The notes below the pieces were generated by a model. That model did not search any database. It saw only the letters and a list, made by a program, of their open reading frames with translations, and had not been told where the DNA came from. From CAVSIP01 sp963728075 (GTDB lineage: Bacteria; Actinomycetota; Actinomycetes; JAFAQI01; DASSKL01), in contig CAVSIP010000001.1 of the NCBI GenBank assembly GCA_963728075.1, positions 372,001-436,000 on the forward strand: DNA of 64,000 nt, written 5' to 3'. This document shows, one piece after another, positions 37,482 to 47,953 of the stretch. The translations under genes and the position numbers were made by a program. Each line of letters begins with the position of its first letter. Positions within the stretch are counted from its first letter, which is position 1.

Positions 37482-40171
37482 TGGCCGACCGCACCCCTGA
37501 GCGCCTGCTCCTGCTCGACGGCCACTCGCTGGCCTACCGCGCGTTCTTCGCCCTGCCGGTGGAGAACTTCGCGACCTCGACCGGGCAGCCGACGAATGCC
37601 GTGTACGGGTTCACGTCCATGCTCATCAACGTGCTGCGCGACGAGCAGCCCACCCACGTCGCCGTCGCGTTCGACGTGTCCCGCCAGACGTTCCGCTCCG
37701 AGGTCTACGCGGAGTACAAGGCCGGGCGGGCCGAGACGCCGACGGACTTCCGGGGCCAGGTGAGCCTCATCCAGGAGGTGCTCACGGCGCTGGCGATCCC
37801 GGTGGTCTCCCTGGAGGGCTACGAGGCCGACGACGTCATCGCGACCCTGGCCACGCAGGCCGAGCGCGAGGGGATGGACGTCCTCATCGTCACGGGTGAC
37901 CGCGACGTCCTTCAGCTCGTCGACGACCAGGTCACCGTGCTCATGACCCGTAAGGGCATCAGCGACATGACCCGGTTCACCCCGGCGGCGGTGGAGGAGA
38001 AGTACGGCCTGACCCCACGGCAGTACCCCGACTTCGCCGCCCTGCGCGGCGACCCCTCCGACAACCTGCCCGGCATCCCGGGGGTGGGGGAGAAGACGGC
38101 CGCGAAGTGGGTGCGCGAGTACGGCTCCCTCGACGCGCTCGTCGACCACGTCGACGAGGTCAAGGGCAAGACCGGCGACGCCCTGCGCGAGCGGCTCGCG
38201 GACGTCCTGCGCAACCGCCGGCTCACCGAGCTGGCGCGCGAGGTGCCGCTCGACGTCGGCCCGCACGACCTGCACCTCGGACAGTGGGACCGCGAGGAGG
38301 TCCACCGGCTGTTCGACACCCTGCAGTTCCGCGTCCTGCGCGATCGGCTCTACCAGACGCTGCAGGCCGCCGAGCCGGAGGCGGACGCGGGCTTCGCGCT
38401 CGAGGGCACCGTTCTGGGCGTCGGCGAGGTGGCCGAGTGGCTCGAGGCGCACGCGCGCGACGCCGGCCGGGTCGGGCTGTCCGCGCACGGCGCCTTCGGC
38501 CGGGGCAGCGGCGTGGTCACCGGGCTCGCTCTTGCCGCCGCGGACGGTGCGGGGGCCTGGATCGACCCGACCCAGCTGACCCCGGAGGACGAGGGGGCCC
38601 TCGCCGACTGGCTCGCCGACGACACGGTGCCCAAGGCCGCGCACGACGTGAAGGGTCCGCTGCTGGGGCTGCTCGAGCGGGGCTGGCGGTTGGCGGGGCT
38701 GACCAGCGACACCGCGCTGGCGGCCTACCTGGTGCTTCCCGGTCAGCGGACGTTCGACCTGGCCGACCTCGCACTGCGCTACCTGCGCCGCGAGCTGCGC
38801 GTCGACGGTCCGCCGGCCGACGTGGACGGCCAGCTGTCCCTCGACGGCGGCGACGAGGAGGGGCGCGCGCAGGCGGAGATGGTCCGGGCGCGGGCGGTGG
38901 TCGACCTCGCCGACGCGCTCGACGCCGAGCTGGCCGGCTGGGGTGGCGAGCGGCTGCTGCGGGAGGTGGAGCTGCCGCTGCTGTTCCTGCTGGGTGAGAT
39001 GGAGCGCACCGGCATCGCCGCCGACGTGGACCGGCTCGCCGCGCTGTCCGACCGGTTCGGCGACCAGGTCAAGCGGGTCACCGACGAGGCGTACGGGTGC
39101 GTCGGTCGGGAGTTCAACCTGGGCTCCCCGAAGCAGCTGCAGCAGATCCTCTTCGACGAGCTGAAGCTGCCGAAGACCAAGAAGATCAAGACGGGCTACA
39201 CGACGGACGCCGACGCGCTCGCCTGGCTGGCGACCCAGACGGACCACCCGCTCATCCCGCTCCTGCTGCGGCACCGCGACGTCGCCCGGCTCAAGACGGT
39301 GGTCGACTCGCTCATGCCGATGGTCGACGACCACGGCCGCATCCACACGACGTTCAACCAGACCATCGCCGCGACCGGGCGGCTGTCGAGCACCGACCCG
39401 AACCTGCAGAACATCCCGATCCGCACGGCGGAGGGCCGGGAGATCCGCCAGGCCTTCGTCGTGGGGGAGGGGTTCGCGTCGCTGATGACGGCGGACTACA
39501 GCCAGATCGAGATGCGGATCATGGCCCATCTCTCCCGGGACCAGGGCCTGATCGAGGCGTTCACCACGGGGGAGGACCTGCACACCTACGTCGCCTCGAA
39601 GGCCTTCGACGTCGCGCCGGAGGAGGTAGACCCGGAGCTGCGGCGGCGCATCAAGGCGATGTCGTACGGCCTCGCGTACGGGCTCTCGGCGTTCGGGCTG
39701 GCCCAGCAGCTCGGCATCACCCCGGACGAGGCCCGGGCGCAGATGGACGCGTACTTCACCCGCTTCGGCGGGGTGCGCGACTACCTCACCGGCGTGGTGG
39801 ACCGGGCGCGCAAGGACGGCTACACCGAGACGATCCTCGGTCGCCGGCGCTACCTGCCCGACCTCACGAGCGACAACGGCCAGCGCCGGCAGATGGCCGA
39901 GCGGATGGCGCTCAACGCGCCGATCCAGGGCTCGGCCGCGGACATCATCAAGATCGCGATGCTGCGGGTGGCGGAGACGTTGCGCGGCGAGGGGCTGCGC
40001 TCCCGCCTGCTCCTGCAGGTCCACGACGAGCTCGTGCTCGAGGTCGCCCCCGGCGAGGCGGGCCCGCTCGAGGAGCTGGTGCGCCGGGAGATGGGCGCCG
40101 CCTACCCCCTCGACGTCCCGCTCGACGTCTCCGTCGGCATCGGCCCCACCTGGCACGACGCCGGCCACTGA
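37481..40171 (+). CDS. polA: DNA polymerase I
   Basis: An 896-residue enzyme with an intact frame. The 5'-nuclease domain (residues 1-300) shows LLLLDGHSLAYRAFFALP and the helix-hairpin-helix DNLPGIPGVGEKTAAKW. The central exonuclease-like domain is degenerate, with no clear DXE motif, as in other actinobacterial Pol I. The polymerase domain has RLSSTDPNLQNIPIR, TADYSQIEMRIMAHLS (catalytic Asp), the O helix RRRIKAMSYGLAYGLSAFG and VHDELVLEV (second catalytic Asp). Acts in Okazaki-fragment processing and repair. Followed by a family B repeat. Confidence 0.96.
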   Translation: MADRTPERLLLLDGHSLAYRAFFALPVENFATSTGQPTNAVYGFTSMLINVLRDEQPTHVAVAFDVSRQTFRSEVYAEYKAGRAETPTDFRGQVSLIQEVLTALAIPVVSLEGYEADDVIATLATQAEREGMDVLIVTGDRDVLQLVDDQVTVLMTRKGISDMTRFTPAAVEEKYGLTPRQYPDFAALRGDPSDNLPGIPGVGEKTAAKWVREYGSLDALVDHVDEVKGKTGDALRERLADVLRNRRLTELAREVPLDVGPHDLHLGQWDREEVHRLFDTLQFRVLRDRLYQTLQAAEPEADAGFALEGTVLGVGEVAEWLEAHARDAGRVGLSAHGAFGRGSGVVTGLALAAADGAGAWIDPTQLTPEDEGALADWLADDTVPKAAHDVKGPLLGLLERGWRLAGLTSDTALAAYLVLPGQRTFDLADLALRYLRRELRVDGPPADVDGQLSLDGGDEEGRAQAEMVRARAVVDLADALDAELAGWGGERLLREVELPLLFLLGEMERTGIAADVDRLAALSDRFGDQVKRVTDEAYGCVGREFNLGSPKQLQQILFDELKLPKTKKIKTGYTTDADALAWLATQTDHPLIPLLLRHRDVARLKTVVDSLMPMVDDHGRIHTTFNQTIAATGRLSSTDPNLQNIPIRTAEGREIRQAFVVGEGFASLMTADYSQIEMRIMAHLSRDQGLIEAFTTGEDLHTYVASKAFDVAPEEVDPELRRRIKAMSYGLAYGLSAFGLAQQLGITPDEARAQMDAYFTRFGGVRDYLTGVVDRARKDGYTETILGRRRYLPDLTSDNGQRRQMAERMALNAPIQGSAADIIKIAMLRVAETLRGEGLRSRLLLQVHDELVLEVAPGEAGPLEELVRREMGAAYPLDVPLDVSVGIGPTWHDAGH

Positions 40172-40184
40172 CCGCCGACGGGCG

Positions 40185-40276
40185 CCCGCACGTTGATCTG
40201 TCTCCTCGCACGGGACAGATCAACGTGCGGGAATCGGCCCGCGACACGCCGTACGAACCCCACGTTGATCGGTCTC
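40185..40276. repeat. Structured dispersed repeat, family B, with alternative hairpins
   Basis: CCCGCACGTTGATCTGTC at 40185-40202 pairs perfectly over 18 bp with 40214-40231. The same middle arm (GACAGATCAACGTG, 40214-40227) can instead pair with CACGTTGATCGGTC at 40261-40274 with one mismatch, enclosing the core CGACACGCCGTACG. The two hairpins exclude each other. Lies between the convergent polA and glycoside-hydrolase-like genes. Confidence 0.85.
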
Positions 40277-40284
40277 GACGGTGA

Positions 40285-41926
40285 CTAGTTCAGGACGTTC
40301 GGCGCGTCCGGGGTGAGCGCGGACTCCCACTTGGCGTAGTAGGCGTTGGCGTTCCAGAGGATGAACCCCGGCATGTCGTTCTCCCGCGCCGCCCGGATCT
40401 GCGAGGCCACCATCTCCGGGCTGTACGGCCCGCCCCAGTCCTCGGCCTGCAGCCACGGGACGACCTGGGCGTTGGTGCCCTTGACGCCCTTGGTCCACGA
40501 CTTGAGGGACCGGTAGACGACGTCGTGCGTCGCCTGCGGGCCGGCGTTGGGGTTGGGTACGCCGTACTCGCCGTGCAGCCAGTGCGACGGGTAGTCCATC
40601 GGCGTCATCACGTCGAGGTACTTCGACATCTCGGGCACGTTCTGCGAGGTGTCCTGGGGGATCTCCGCCGCCTGGGCGAACAGCGCGGCGCCGACGAAGA
40701 CGCCCAGCGGCCGCAGCTCGTCGCGGGCCTGCTTGGAGAACTGGTTGATCGCGGCGTACGCCGCCTCGTTCGTGTGCGCCATGCCGGCGACCTTCATCTG
40801 CGCGAAGGGGCCGTCCGGGCGGCGGATGTAGTCGAAGATGATGTCGTCGAAGCCGGCCTTCGCCGCCGCCTTGGCGATGTCGAGGTTGTACGTGTGCACC
40901 TGCTCGTTCGCGAAGTTCGTGAACGAGGCGGCGCCGTAGCCGCTGCCGCCACCCCAGGGCTGGCCGGACGGGGTCTGGACGACCCAGTCCGGGTGGCCGT
41001 TCTTCCACGCCCAGTCGGCGAGCTTGGGGTCCTTGAAGGTGACGATGCGCCCGATCAGCCGTACGCCCATGCCGTGCAGCTGGGCCGCGACCTTCTCCGG
41101 GTTGTAGTAGTTGCGTGCCGCGCCGATCCGCGTCGCGAGCGGGACGTGCGGGTCGAAGTTGACGATCCCGTCCTCGTCCTTGATGTCGATCTCGATCGCG
41201 TTGATCTTGTGCTCGCGGGCCAGCTTGAGCGCCTCGTTGCGGTCGCGGTCATACGCCCACGACAGCCCGGTCTCGTGGATCGCGCGGATCTTCTTCGGGT
41301 AGCGGACGGGGACGTCCAGCGTCTGCTCCGTCCGGTTGCCCGCTGCGTCGACGGCGACGAACGTCGCATCGGCGGGCGGGACGGCGAACGTGTGGCGTGA
41401 ACGCGCCGTTGTGCAGCGCGACCGGCTTGCCGTCGACGGTCACCTTGCTGGCGCCCTTCGCCGTGCCCTTCACGGTCACCGGCTTGCGCAGCGAGGTGGC
41501 CGTCACGGTGTCGTCGAGCGTCAGCGTCGGCGGGGTGGTGTCGACGGTGAACGTGCGCGTCGCGGAGGACGACGTCATCGGCAGCCGGCCGGACACCTTC
41601 GCCTGGAACGTGTGCTTGCCGTCCTTGAGCCCGCTGGGCTGGAACACGATGGTGCGGCCGTCGACCCGGCCGGTCACCGGCTGCCCGTCGAGCGTGAGCT
41701 TCACGTTCTTGGCGGAGCTGCCCTCCGCGGCGACCCGCAGGGTGAGCGCGTCGCTTTCCTTGGCGCCGAGCAGGGCGCCGTCGCGCACGCCCGTCACTGT
41801 GAGGTGGACCTGGTTGGTGACGTACGCGACCGGGACGGCTGCCGCGACGGCTCCGAGGGCCAGCACGGGAACGAGCACGAGCGGCCGGCGCAGCAGGAAG
41901 CGGCGGGTTGAGGCGGGACGCAGCAC
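40285..41926 (-). CDS. Secreted putative glycoside hydrolase, DUF4015-like (one frameshift)
   Basis: About 546 residues. The N-terminus has basic residues and a membrane helix (LVLVPVLALGAVAAAVPVAYV). An Ig-like region of about 130 residues (DGALLGAKESDALTLRV ... TKGASK-type beta repeats) follows, then a TIM-barrel domain (IRAIHETGLSWAYDRDRNEA, AIEIDIKDEDGIVNFD, IIFDYIRRPDG, DVMTPMDYPSHW) that resembles the DUF4015 family of predicted glycosyl hydrolases. One extra base is inferred near 41395, between NGAFT and TFAVPPADATFVAV. Probably acts on cell-wall or capsule glycan. Substrate unknown. Confidence 0.8.
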
Positions 41927-42165
41927 AGACGTTTCCTCTGCGGAGATCGAGGGGTGGGTAGGACAACCGTACGACGCGGAGCCCGGCTTCGCCGGGAACC
42001 GGGAAAGGTGACGCGCCGGACGTTGTGGGAGGAATCCTGGCGCACCGCTTTCCGGCGCGCAACCACGTCACGGCCTCGCACCGGATCGGGTGTTCCTGCG
42101 GTTTCCGGGACGACCGATGTCTTACGGTGATGTCCCACCCACGCCAGTCCCGCGAAGAGGCCTCG
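41927..42165. other. Divergent promoter region of two secreted-enzyme genes
   Basis: Contains a hairpin CCCGGC/GCCGGG near 41983-41997 and a candidate -10 TACGGT near 42123 for the plus-strand gene. I compared it loosely with known riboswitch patterns of cell-wall genes and saw no convincing match. Confidence 0.4.
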
Positions 42166-43222
42166 ATGCACCGCCGCGCCGCCCTGCGCCTGCCCGCCCT
42201 TGCCCTTCTCGCCGCCGCGGCCGCCGCCTGCAGCGCCAGTGCGCAGCCGCTGGCCGCGAGCTCCCCCTCCCCGTCGGTGGCGTCGCCCTCGCCGTCGGAG
42301 AGCCCGTCGCCCACTCCGGCGCCGGTCGACCCGGCGAGCGTGCACGCGAACGAGCTCGGCCTCGTGCCGGTGCTCATGTACCACCAGCTCTCCGAGCACC
42401 CCGAGAGCGTCTACGACCAGTCACCGGCGGACTTCAAGGCCGAGCTGGAGACGCTGGCCACGGAGGACTACGTGCCGATCACGGCCGCCGACCTCGTGTC
42501 CGGGTCGATCGACATCCCGGCGGGCAAGCACCCGGTGGTGCTCACCTTCGACGACTCCACGCTGAGCCAGTTCGAGCTGGGCCCGGACGGCCAGCCGAAG
42601 CCGGGAACCTCGGTGGCGATCCTCGAGCAGGTCGCGAAGGAGCACCCCGGCTTCACGCCGACGGCGACGTTCTTCGTCAACAACCACCCGTTCAACGACC
42701 CGGAGGGCAAGGTCGTGCTGGCCTGGCTGCACGATCACGGCTTCGAGGTCGGCGACCACACGGCGACCCACGCGAACCTGGGCCAGCTCGACGCGGCCGG
42801 CGTCCAGAAGGAGATGGGCACGAACGACGCGATGGTCCGTGCGGCGATCCCCGGCTACGTGCCGCAGACGATGGCCCTGCCCTTCGGCGTCTTCCCGCGG
42901 GACCACGCCCTCGCCCACCACGGCACGTACGGCTCGGACGACGTACGACCTCAAGGGCGTCTTCCTCGTGGGCTCGAACCCGTCGCACTCGCCGTTCCAC
43001 ACCGGCTTCGACTCGTACGCCGTGCCACGGATCCGCTCGGAGTCGCAGGCCCGCGCCTCCGCCGCGGACAAGCACTTCGTCTCCAGCTACTACCTGCCGT
43101 GGCTGCAGCAGCACCCCCAGGACCGCTACACCTCGGACGGCAACCCGGCGACGATCTCGTTCCCGAAGTCCTTCGCGGACGTGCTGGCACCGCGGTACGC
43201 GAGCAGGGCCAACGCCTACTGA
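42166..43222 (+). CDS. Polysaccharide deacetylase lipoprotein (one frameshift)
   Basis: About 351 residues. The signal peptide ends in a lipobox-like AAAC (LALLAAAAAACSAS), followed by a Ser/Pro-rich linker (PSPSVASPSPSESPSPTPAP). The CE4 domain follows, with VLTFDDSTLSQFE (metal and catalytic Asp), GDHTATHANL (metal His residues) and TMALPFGVFPRD. One extra base is inferred near 42939: HGTYGSD is followed in the next frame by TYDLKGVFLVGSNPSHSPF. Likely modifies extracellular glycan. It ends seven bases inside the convergent methyltransferase gene. Confidence 0.82.
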
Positions 43223-44034
43223 CCTCTGTCGCAGACGAAGATCGCCGTGCCGGGGACCAGCCGGCCGCGCAGCGGGCTCCACTGACCCCACTCGCGCTCG
43301 TGGCCCGCGGGCCACTCGGGCTCGACGACGTCGGTGAGCACGAGCCCCGCGGCGACGATCTCCCGTACGCGGTCGCCGAGCGTGCGGTGGTGCTCGACGT
43401 ACGTCGCGGTGCCGTCGGCGTCCACCTCGACGTAGGGCGTGCGGTCGAAGTACGAGGCCTCGACGGTGAGTCCGCGCGGCCCGGGGTCGTCCGGGAAGCA
43501 CCAGCGCAGCGGGTGCGTCACGCAGAACACCCAGCGGCCCCCCGGCCGCAGGACCCTGGCCACCTCGCGCATCACCGCCGCGGAGTCGGCGACGAACGGC
43601 ACGGCGCCGAAGGCCGAGCAGGCCAGGTCGAAGGCACCGTCGCGGAACGGCAGCCGCTGCGCGTCGGCCAGGGCGAGCGGGACGCCGGTACCGAGCCGGG
43701 CGTCGATGGCCCTGGCGTGCGCGAGCTGGGCTGCCGACAGGTCCACACCGACCGCCGCCGCGCCCTGGCCGGCAAGCCAGCGCGAGCACTGCGCCGCGCC
43801 GCACCCGATCTCGAGCACCCGTCGGCCGGCGACGTCCCCGAGCAGCCGGGCGTCCGCTTCCCGCAGCCCCTCGGGGCACCACACGAAGTCGGCGTCGCCG
43901 AGGAACGCGCCGTGCTCGTCCTGGTAGGAGTCGGCCGCCCAGTCCCACCAGCGCCGGTTCGCGTCCGTGGTCTCCTCGAGGCCCGCGGCCCGGCGGGTCA
44001 CGCCGGTCGTCCCGGGCAGCACGTCGTCAGCCAT
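43216..44034 (-). CDS. SAM-dependent methyltransferase
   Basis: A 272-residue class I methyltransferase. RRVLEIGCGAAQCSRWLAG is motif I, GVDLSAAQLAHAR motif II, and LACSAFGAVPFVADSAAV and VLRPGGRWVFCVTHPLRW are motifs III and IV. The N-terminal WWDWAADSYQDEHGAFLGD is seen in a well-spread actinobacterial group. Substrate unknown. It diverges from rpsA across 201 bases. Confidence 0.85.
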   Translation of the reverse strand: MADDVLPGTTGVTRRAAGLEETTDANRRWWDWAADSYQDEHGAFLGDADFVWCPEGLREADARLLGDVAGRRVLEIGCGAAQCSRWLAGQGAAAVGVDLSAAQLAHARAIDARLGTGVPLALADAQRLPFRDGAFDLACSAFGAVPFVADSAAVMREVARVLRPGGRWVFCVTHPLRWCFPDDPGPRGLTVEASYFDRTPYVEVDADGTATYVEHHRTLGDRVREIVAAGLVLTDVVEPEWPAGHEREWGQWSPLRGRLVPGTAIFVCDRGQ

Positions 44035-44053
44035 GCGACGATTGGACCACCTG

Positions 44054-44082
44054 TTGCTCCGTTGCCCCGCCTCCCGTATCCT
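44054..44082 (+). promoter_or_regulatory. Sigma-70-type promoter for rpsA
   Basis: TTGCTC at 44054-44059 and TATCCT at 44077-44082 are separated by exactly 17 bases. The leader would be about 147 nt, long enough for autoregulatory RNA structure, which is known for S1 mRNAs in other bacteria. Confidence 0.55.
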
Positions 44083-44235
44083 CGATCAAGCGCAGTGGGC
44101 CTGCGCGACCTCGGACGGAGCAGGCTCGCGCTCGTTCGCGTCGAAATCTGACACATCTCGGCAGTCGTCAACGACGACAGGGCCCTCCGCGCGACGACCG
44201 ACATCCAGTCCAGCAGCCGGAGACCGACCCACTCC

Positions 44236-45724
44236 ATGACGACAGCCACCGACGTACGCCCCGACGCACCCGAGCCCGGCCGCACCACGCAGGTCGCGGT
44301 CAACGACGTCGGGCTCGGCCGAGGACTTCCTCGCCGCGATCGACGAGACCATCAAGTACTTCAACGACGGCGACATCGTCGACGGCACCATCGTCAAGGT
44401 CGACCGTGACGAGGTGCTCCTCGACATCGGCTACAAGACCGAGGGTGTCATCCCCTCGCGTGAGCTGTCGATCAAGCACGACGTCGACCCCAACGAGGTC
44501 GTCAGCGTCGGTGACCACGTCGAGGCCCTCGTCCTGCAGAAGGAGGACAAGGAAGGCCGCCTCATCCTGTCCAAGAAGCGCGCGCAGTACGAGCGCGCCT
44601 GGGGCACGATCGAGAAGATCAAGGACGAGGACGGGATCGTCACCGGCACCGTCATCGAGGTCGTCAAGGGCGGCCTGATCCTCGACATCGGCCTCCGCGG
44701 CTTCCTGCCGGCGTCCCTCGTCGAGATGCGCCGCGTTCGCGACCTGCAGCCCTACGTCGGCCGCGAGCTCGAGGCGAAGATCATCGAGCTGGACAAGAAC
44801 CGCAACAACGTGGTCCTGTCCCGTCGCGCCTGGCTGGAGCAGACCCAGTCCGAGGTCCGCCAGACCTTCCTCACCACGCTGCAGCGCGGCCAGGTCCGCA
44901 GCGGCGTGGTGTCCTCGATCGTCAACTTCGGCGCGTTCGTCGACCTCGGCGGGGTCGACGGTCTCGTGCACGTCTCCGAGCTGTCCTGGAAGCACATCGA
45001 CCACCCGAGCGAGGTCGTCGAGGTGGGCCAGGAGGTCACGGTCGAGGTCCTCGACGTCGACATGGACCGTGAGCGGGTCTCGCTGTCGCTCAAGGCGACG
45101 CAGGAGGACCCCTGGCAGCAGTTCGCCCGGACCCACGCCATCGGCCAGGTCGTCCCTGGCCGGGTCACCAAGCTCGTCCCGTTCGGCGCGTTCGTCCGCG
45201 TCGAGGAGGGCATCGAGGGCCTGGTGCACATCTCCGAGCTGGCCGAGCGCCACGTCGAGATCCCCGAGCAGGTCGTCCAGGTCGGCGACGAGATCTTCGT
45301 CAAGGTCATCGACATCGACCTCGAGCGGCGGCGGATCTCGCTGAGCCTCAAGCAGGCCAACGAGGGCACCATCGGCGAGGCGGTGTCGGGACAGTTCGAC
45401 CCGACCGCGTACGGCATGGCCGCGCAGTACGACGAGCAGGGCAACTACATCTACCCGGAGGGCTTCGACCCCGAGACCGGCAACTGGCTGCCCGGCTACG
45501 AGGAGCAGCAGGCCGAGTGGGAGCGGCAGTACGCCGAGGCCCACGCCCGCTGGGAGGCCCACCAGGAGCAGGTCAAGGCTGCGCAGGTGGCCGAGGCCGA
45601 GGCCGTGACCGCTGCGTCGACGTCGTACACCTCCGACAGCGAGCAGGGTGGCGGCGCGTTGGCCTCCGACGAGGCTCTCGCCGCGCTGCGCGAGAAGCTG
45701 ACGGGCAGCTCCGAGGAGGAGTAG
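44236..45724 (+). CDS. rpsA: 30S ribosomal protein S1 (one frameshift)
   Basis: About 495 residues. Four S1 (OB-fold) domains are visible: DGDIVDGTIVKVDRDEVLLD, GTVIEVVKGGLILDIG, RSGVVSSIVNFGAFVDLGG and GRVTKLVPFGAFVRVEEG, followed by an acidic, Ala/Glu-rich tail. One extra G is inferred near 44311: TQVAVNDVG must continue as SAEDFLAAIDETIKYF in the next frame. Four-domain S1 is normal for actinobacteria. A UUCG-type terminator follows. Confidence 0.93.
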
Positions 45725-45739
45725 CCCGCACCGCACCTC

Positions 45740-45769
45740 CGAAGGGCCCCGCTTCGGCGGGGCCCTTCG
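45740..45769 (+). terminator. rpsA terminator with TTCG tetraloop
   Basis: A 13-bp perfect stem, CGAAGGGCCCCGC and GCGGGGCCCTTCG, closed by TTCG (UUCG in RNA), a very stable tetraloop, starting 15 bases after the rpsA stop. Confidence 0.85.
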
Positions 45770-45804
45770 CGTATCACGCCTCGGATGTCAGCGGTCGCGT
45801 AGAC

Positions 45805-47544
45805 GTGGCGCGGCGTCGGATCCTGCTCGCGGTGGCGATGGTCGTCGCCGGCCTCGCGCTCGTCGCCGGCTGGCTCGCCTACACGGGGCTGGCCGCGCGG
45901 GACCGCCTGCAGTCCGCGCGGTCGGAGGTGGACCTGCTGCGCGAGCAGGTGCTGCATCGCCAGGGCGGGGATGCCTCCCGGACGCTTGCGCGCGTACGTG
46001 CGGATGCTGCGGCCGCCCGCGAACTGACGGACAGCCCGTTGTGGCGGGCGATGGGCCACGTGCCCTACCTCGGCCGGAGCGTGCAGACCACGGCGGGGGT
46101 GGCCGCCACGGTCGAGCACGTCGCGGACGACGTGCTGCGGCCGCTGGTGCTGGCCGGCGGGCTGCTGGACCCCCAGCAGGTGCGGGTCGCGCCCGGCCAG
46201 GTGGACCTGGCCCGGATCGCCTGGGCCGCCCACCCGCTGGAAGAGGCCGTGACCGCGTTGACCCAGGCGCGCCGTCGGCTGGCCGATCTGCCGACCCGGG
46301 TGGTGCTGCCGCCGGTGGAAGACGCCCGTACCGAGCTGTCCGGAGCGCTGGACGCGCTGTCCACCGAGCTCGGCCGGGCAGCCACCGCTACCCGGCTGCT
46401 GCCGTCGATGCTGGGTGCCGACGGGCCGCGGCGGTACTTCGTGGCCTTCCAGACCAATGCGGAGGCGCGCGGGACCGGCGGGCTGGTCGGCGCCTTCGGC
46501 ATCGTCCAGGCCGACCACGGGCTGGTCCAGGTGCAGCGTCTGGACAGCAACCTGGCTCTGCAGTCCGGAGCGCGGCCGGCGGTCGACCTCGGTGCAGACT
46601 TCACCGCGCTCTACGGCGACGACCCGGGTCTGTGGCAGAACAGCAACGAGAGCGCGAACTTCCCGTACGCGGCGCGGTTGTGGCTGGCCATGTGGCTCCG
46701 GCAGACCGGCCAGCACCTCGACGGGGCGATCGCCACCGATCCCACCGCCCTCGGCTACCTGCTGGCAGCGACCGGTCCGGTCACCCTGCGCGACGGCGAG
46801 CAGGTGACGGCCGACAACGTCGTGGCGCTCACCGAGCGGGACGTCTACGCCCGGTTCGCCGGCGACGACGCCGCCCGCAAGCAGTTCCTGGTGTCGATCG
46901 CGCGGGCGGTCACCGACCGCCTGCTGACCCGGGTCGGGGATCCGCGCGCGCTGGCGAACGCCGTCTCCCGGGCGCTCGACGAGCACCGGCTGCTCGTCTA
47001 CAGTGCCCACCCGGCCGCGCAGCGCCTGCTGACCTCGTCCGGCGTCGCTGGGCAAGTGCCCGACGCGCCCGGACCGTACGCCGCGCTGGTGGTGAACAAC
47101 GGGGCGGGCAACAAGCTCGACTTCTACCTGCAGCGGTGGCTGAGCTACGTCGCCGGTGTCTGTCGCAGGAGCACACGCGCCAGCACGGTGACCGTCACGC
47201 TGCGCAACGACGCCCCAGCGAGCGGGCTCCCCCGGTACGTCACGGCGCGGTTGGACGCCCGGCGGCCGACCGTGCCGGGGTCGAACCGGCTGCTGGTGTA
47301 CGTGTACCTCGCCCAGGGAGCCCGGTTGCAGGCGGCGACGCTCGACGGTGGGCCGGTGGGCGTGGTGGTGGGCCGGGAGCGAGGTCATCCCGTCGCCGAG
47401 GTGTCCGTCGACCTCGACCCCGGACGGGCGCGGACGCTGGTGCTTCGCCTCGTCGAACCCACGGCCCGCGGGCCGGCTCGTGTCCCGGTGCAGCCGTTGG
47501 CGCAGCCGCAGCGAACCTCCGTGGACGTTCCGGCCTGTCGCTGA
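45805..47544 (+). CDS. DUF4012-family membrane-anchored protein
   Basis: A 579-residue protein beginning at a GTG with an arginine-rich start and one helix (ILLAVAMVVAGLALVAGWLAY). A coiled region (DRLQSARSEVDLLREQVLHR) is followed by a large extracellular domain with RRYFVAFQTNAEARGTGGLVGAFG and VVALTERDVYARFAGDDAARKQF, the features of DUF4012 proteins found with surface polysaccharide genes in actinobacteria. Function unknown; its neighbour is a sortase substrate, which supports a surface role (inference). Confidence 0.8.
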   Translation: MARRRILLAVAMVVAGLALVAGWLAYTGLAARDRLQSARSEVDLLREQVLHRQGGDASRTLARVRADAAAARELTDSPLWRAMGHVPYLGRSVQTTAGVAATVEHVADDVLRPLVLAGGLLDPQQVRVAPGQVDLARIAWAAHPLEEAVTALTQARRRLADLPTRVVLPPVEDARTELSGALDALSTELGRAATATRLLPSMLGADGPRRYFVAFQTNAEARGTGGLVGAFGIVQADHGLVQVQRLDSNLALQSGARPAVDLGADFTALYGDDPGLWQNSNESANFPYAARLWLAMWLRQTGQHLDGAIATDPTALGYLLAATGPVTLRDGEQVTADNVVALTERDVYARFAGDDAARKQFLVSIARAVTDRLLTRVGDPRALANAVSRALDEHRLLVYSAHPAAQRLLTSSGVAGQVPDAPGPYAALVVNNGAGNKLDFYLQRWLSYVAGVCRRSTRASTVTVTLRNDAPASGLPRYVTARLDARRPTVPGSNRLLVYVYLAQGARLQAATLDGGPVGVVVGRERGHPVAEVSVDLDPGRARTLVLRLVEPTARGPARVPVQPLAQPQRTSVDVPACR

Positions 47545-47609
47545 CCGGGCCGCTCGTATTACCGGACGCGGTCCGGCGGTCAACAGTTCGACGGATCAGG
47601 GAGGTCACC

Positions 47610-47909
47610 GTGAATCATCGCCGGTCGCTGCTCGTCACTGCCGCCGCTGCGCTCGCGGTCGCCGGGTGGGCCACGCCGGCGTCCGCGGACGCCACGTATC
47701 CACCGGTGGGCCCCACGGTGGCGCCGAGCGTGCAGCCCACCACCATCGTCCGGCAGCAGGTACAGCCGGCACCGGACGCCCGGCCGGCCGGCGGGCTGCC
47801 CTTCACCGGGGCGGAGGTCGCGGCGATGTCCTTCGGTGGCGGTGCCCTGCTCGCCGCCGGTGTCGTGCTGGTCGTCGTGTCGCGGCGCCGGCGCCCGGCG
47901 CAGGGCTGA
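47610..47909 (+). CDS. Small LPXTG cell-wall-anchored protein
   Basis: A 99-residue sortase substrate. The signal peptide MNHRRSLLVTAAAALAVAGW ends near ATPASADA. A Pro/Val-rich mature region of about 40 residues leads to the sorting motif LPFTG, a hydrophobic segment (ALLAAGVVLVVV) and a basic tail SRRRRPAQG. RBS GGGAGGT precedes the GTG. The mature protein is too small for an enzyme, so it is probably a stalk or spacer. No sortase gene lies in this window. Confidence 0.85.
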   Translation: MNHRRSLLVTAAAALAVAGWATPASADATYPPVGPTVAPSVQPTTIVRQQVQPAPDARPAGGLPFTGAEVAAMSFGGGALLAAGVVLVVVSRRRRPAQG

Positions 47910-47953
47910 CTCTCCCCAGGATGGCGACAGGGGGACCGTGCGTAGGCGGATGG

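Noticed and set aside
37481..40171. Proofreading exonuclease activity in PolA
   Set aside because: The 3'-5' exonuclease-like domain lacks a clear catalytic acidic motif, as is usual in actinobacteria.
41927..42165. c-di-AMP (ydaO-type) riboswitch upstream of the secreted enzymes
   Set aside because: Only a short GC hairpin and scattered similarity were seen; the conserved core could not be aligned by eye.
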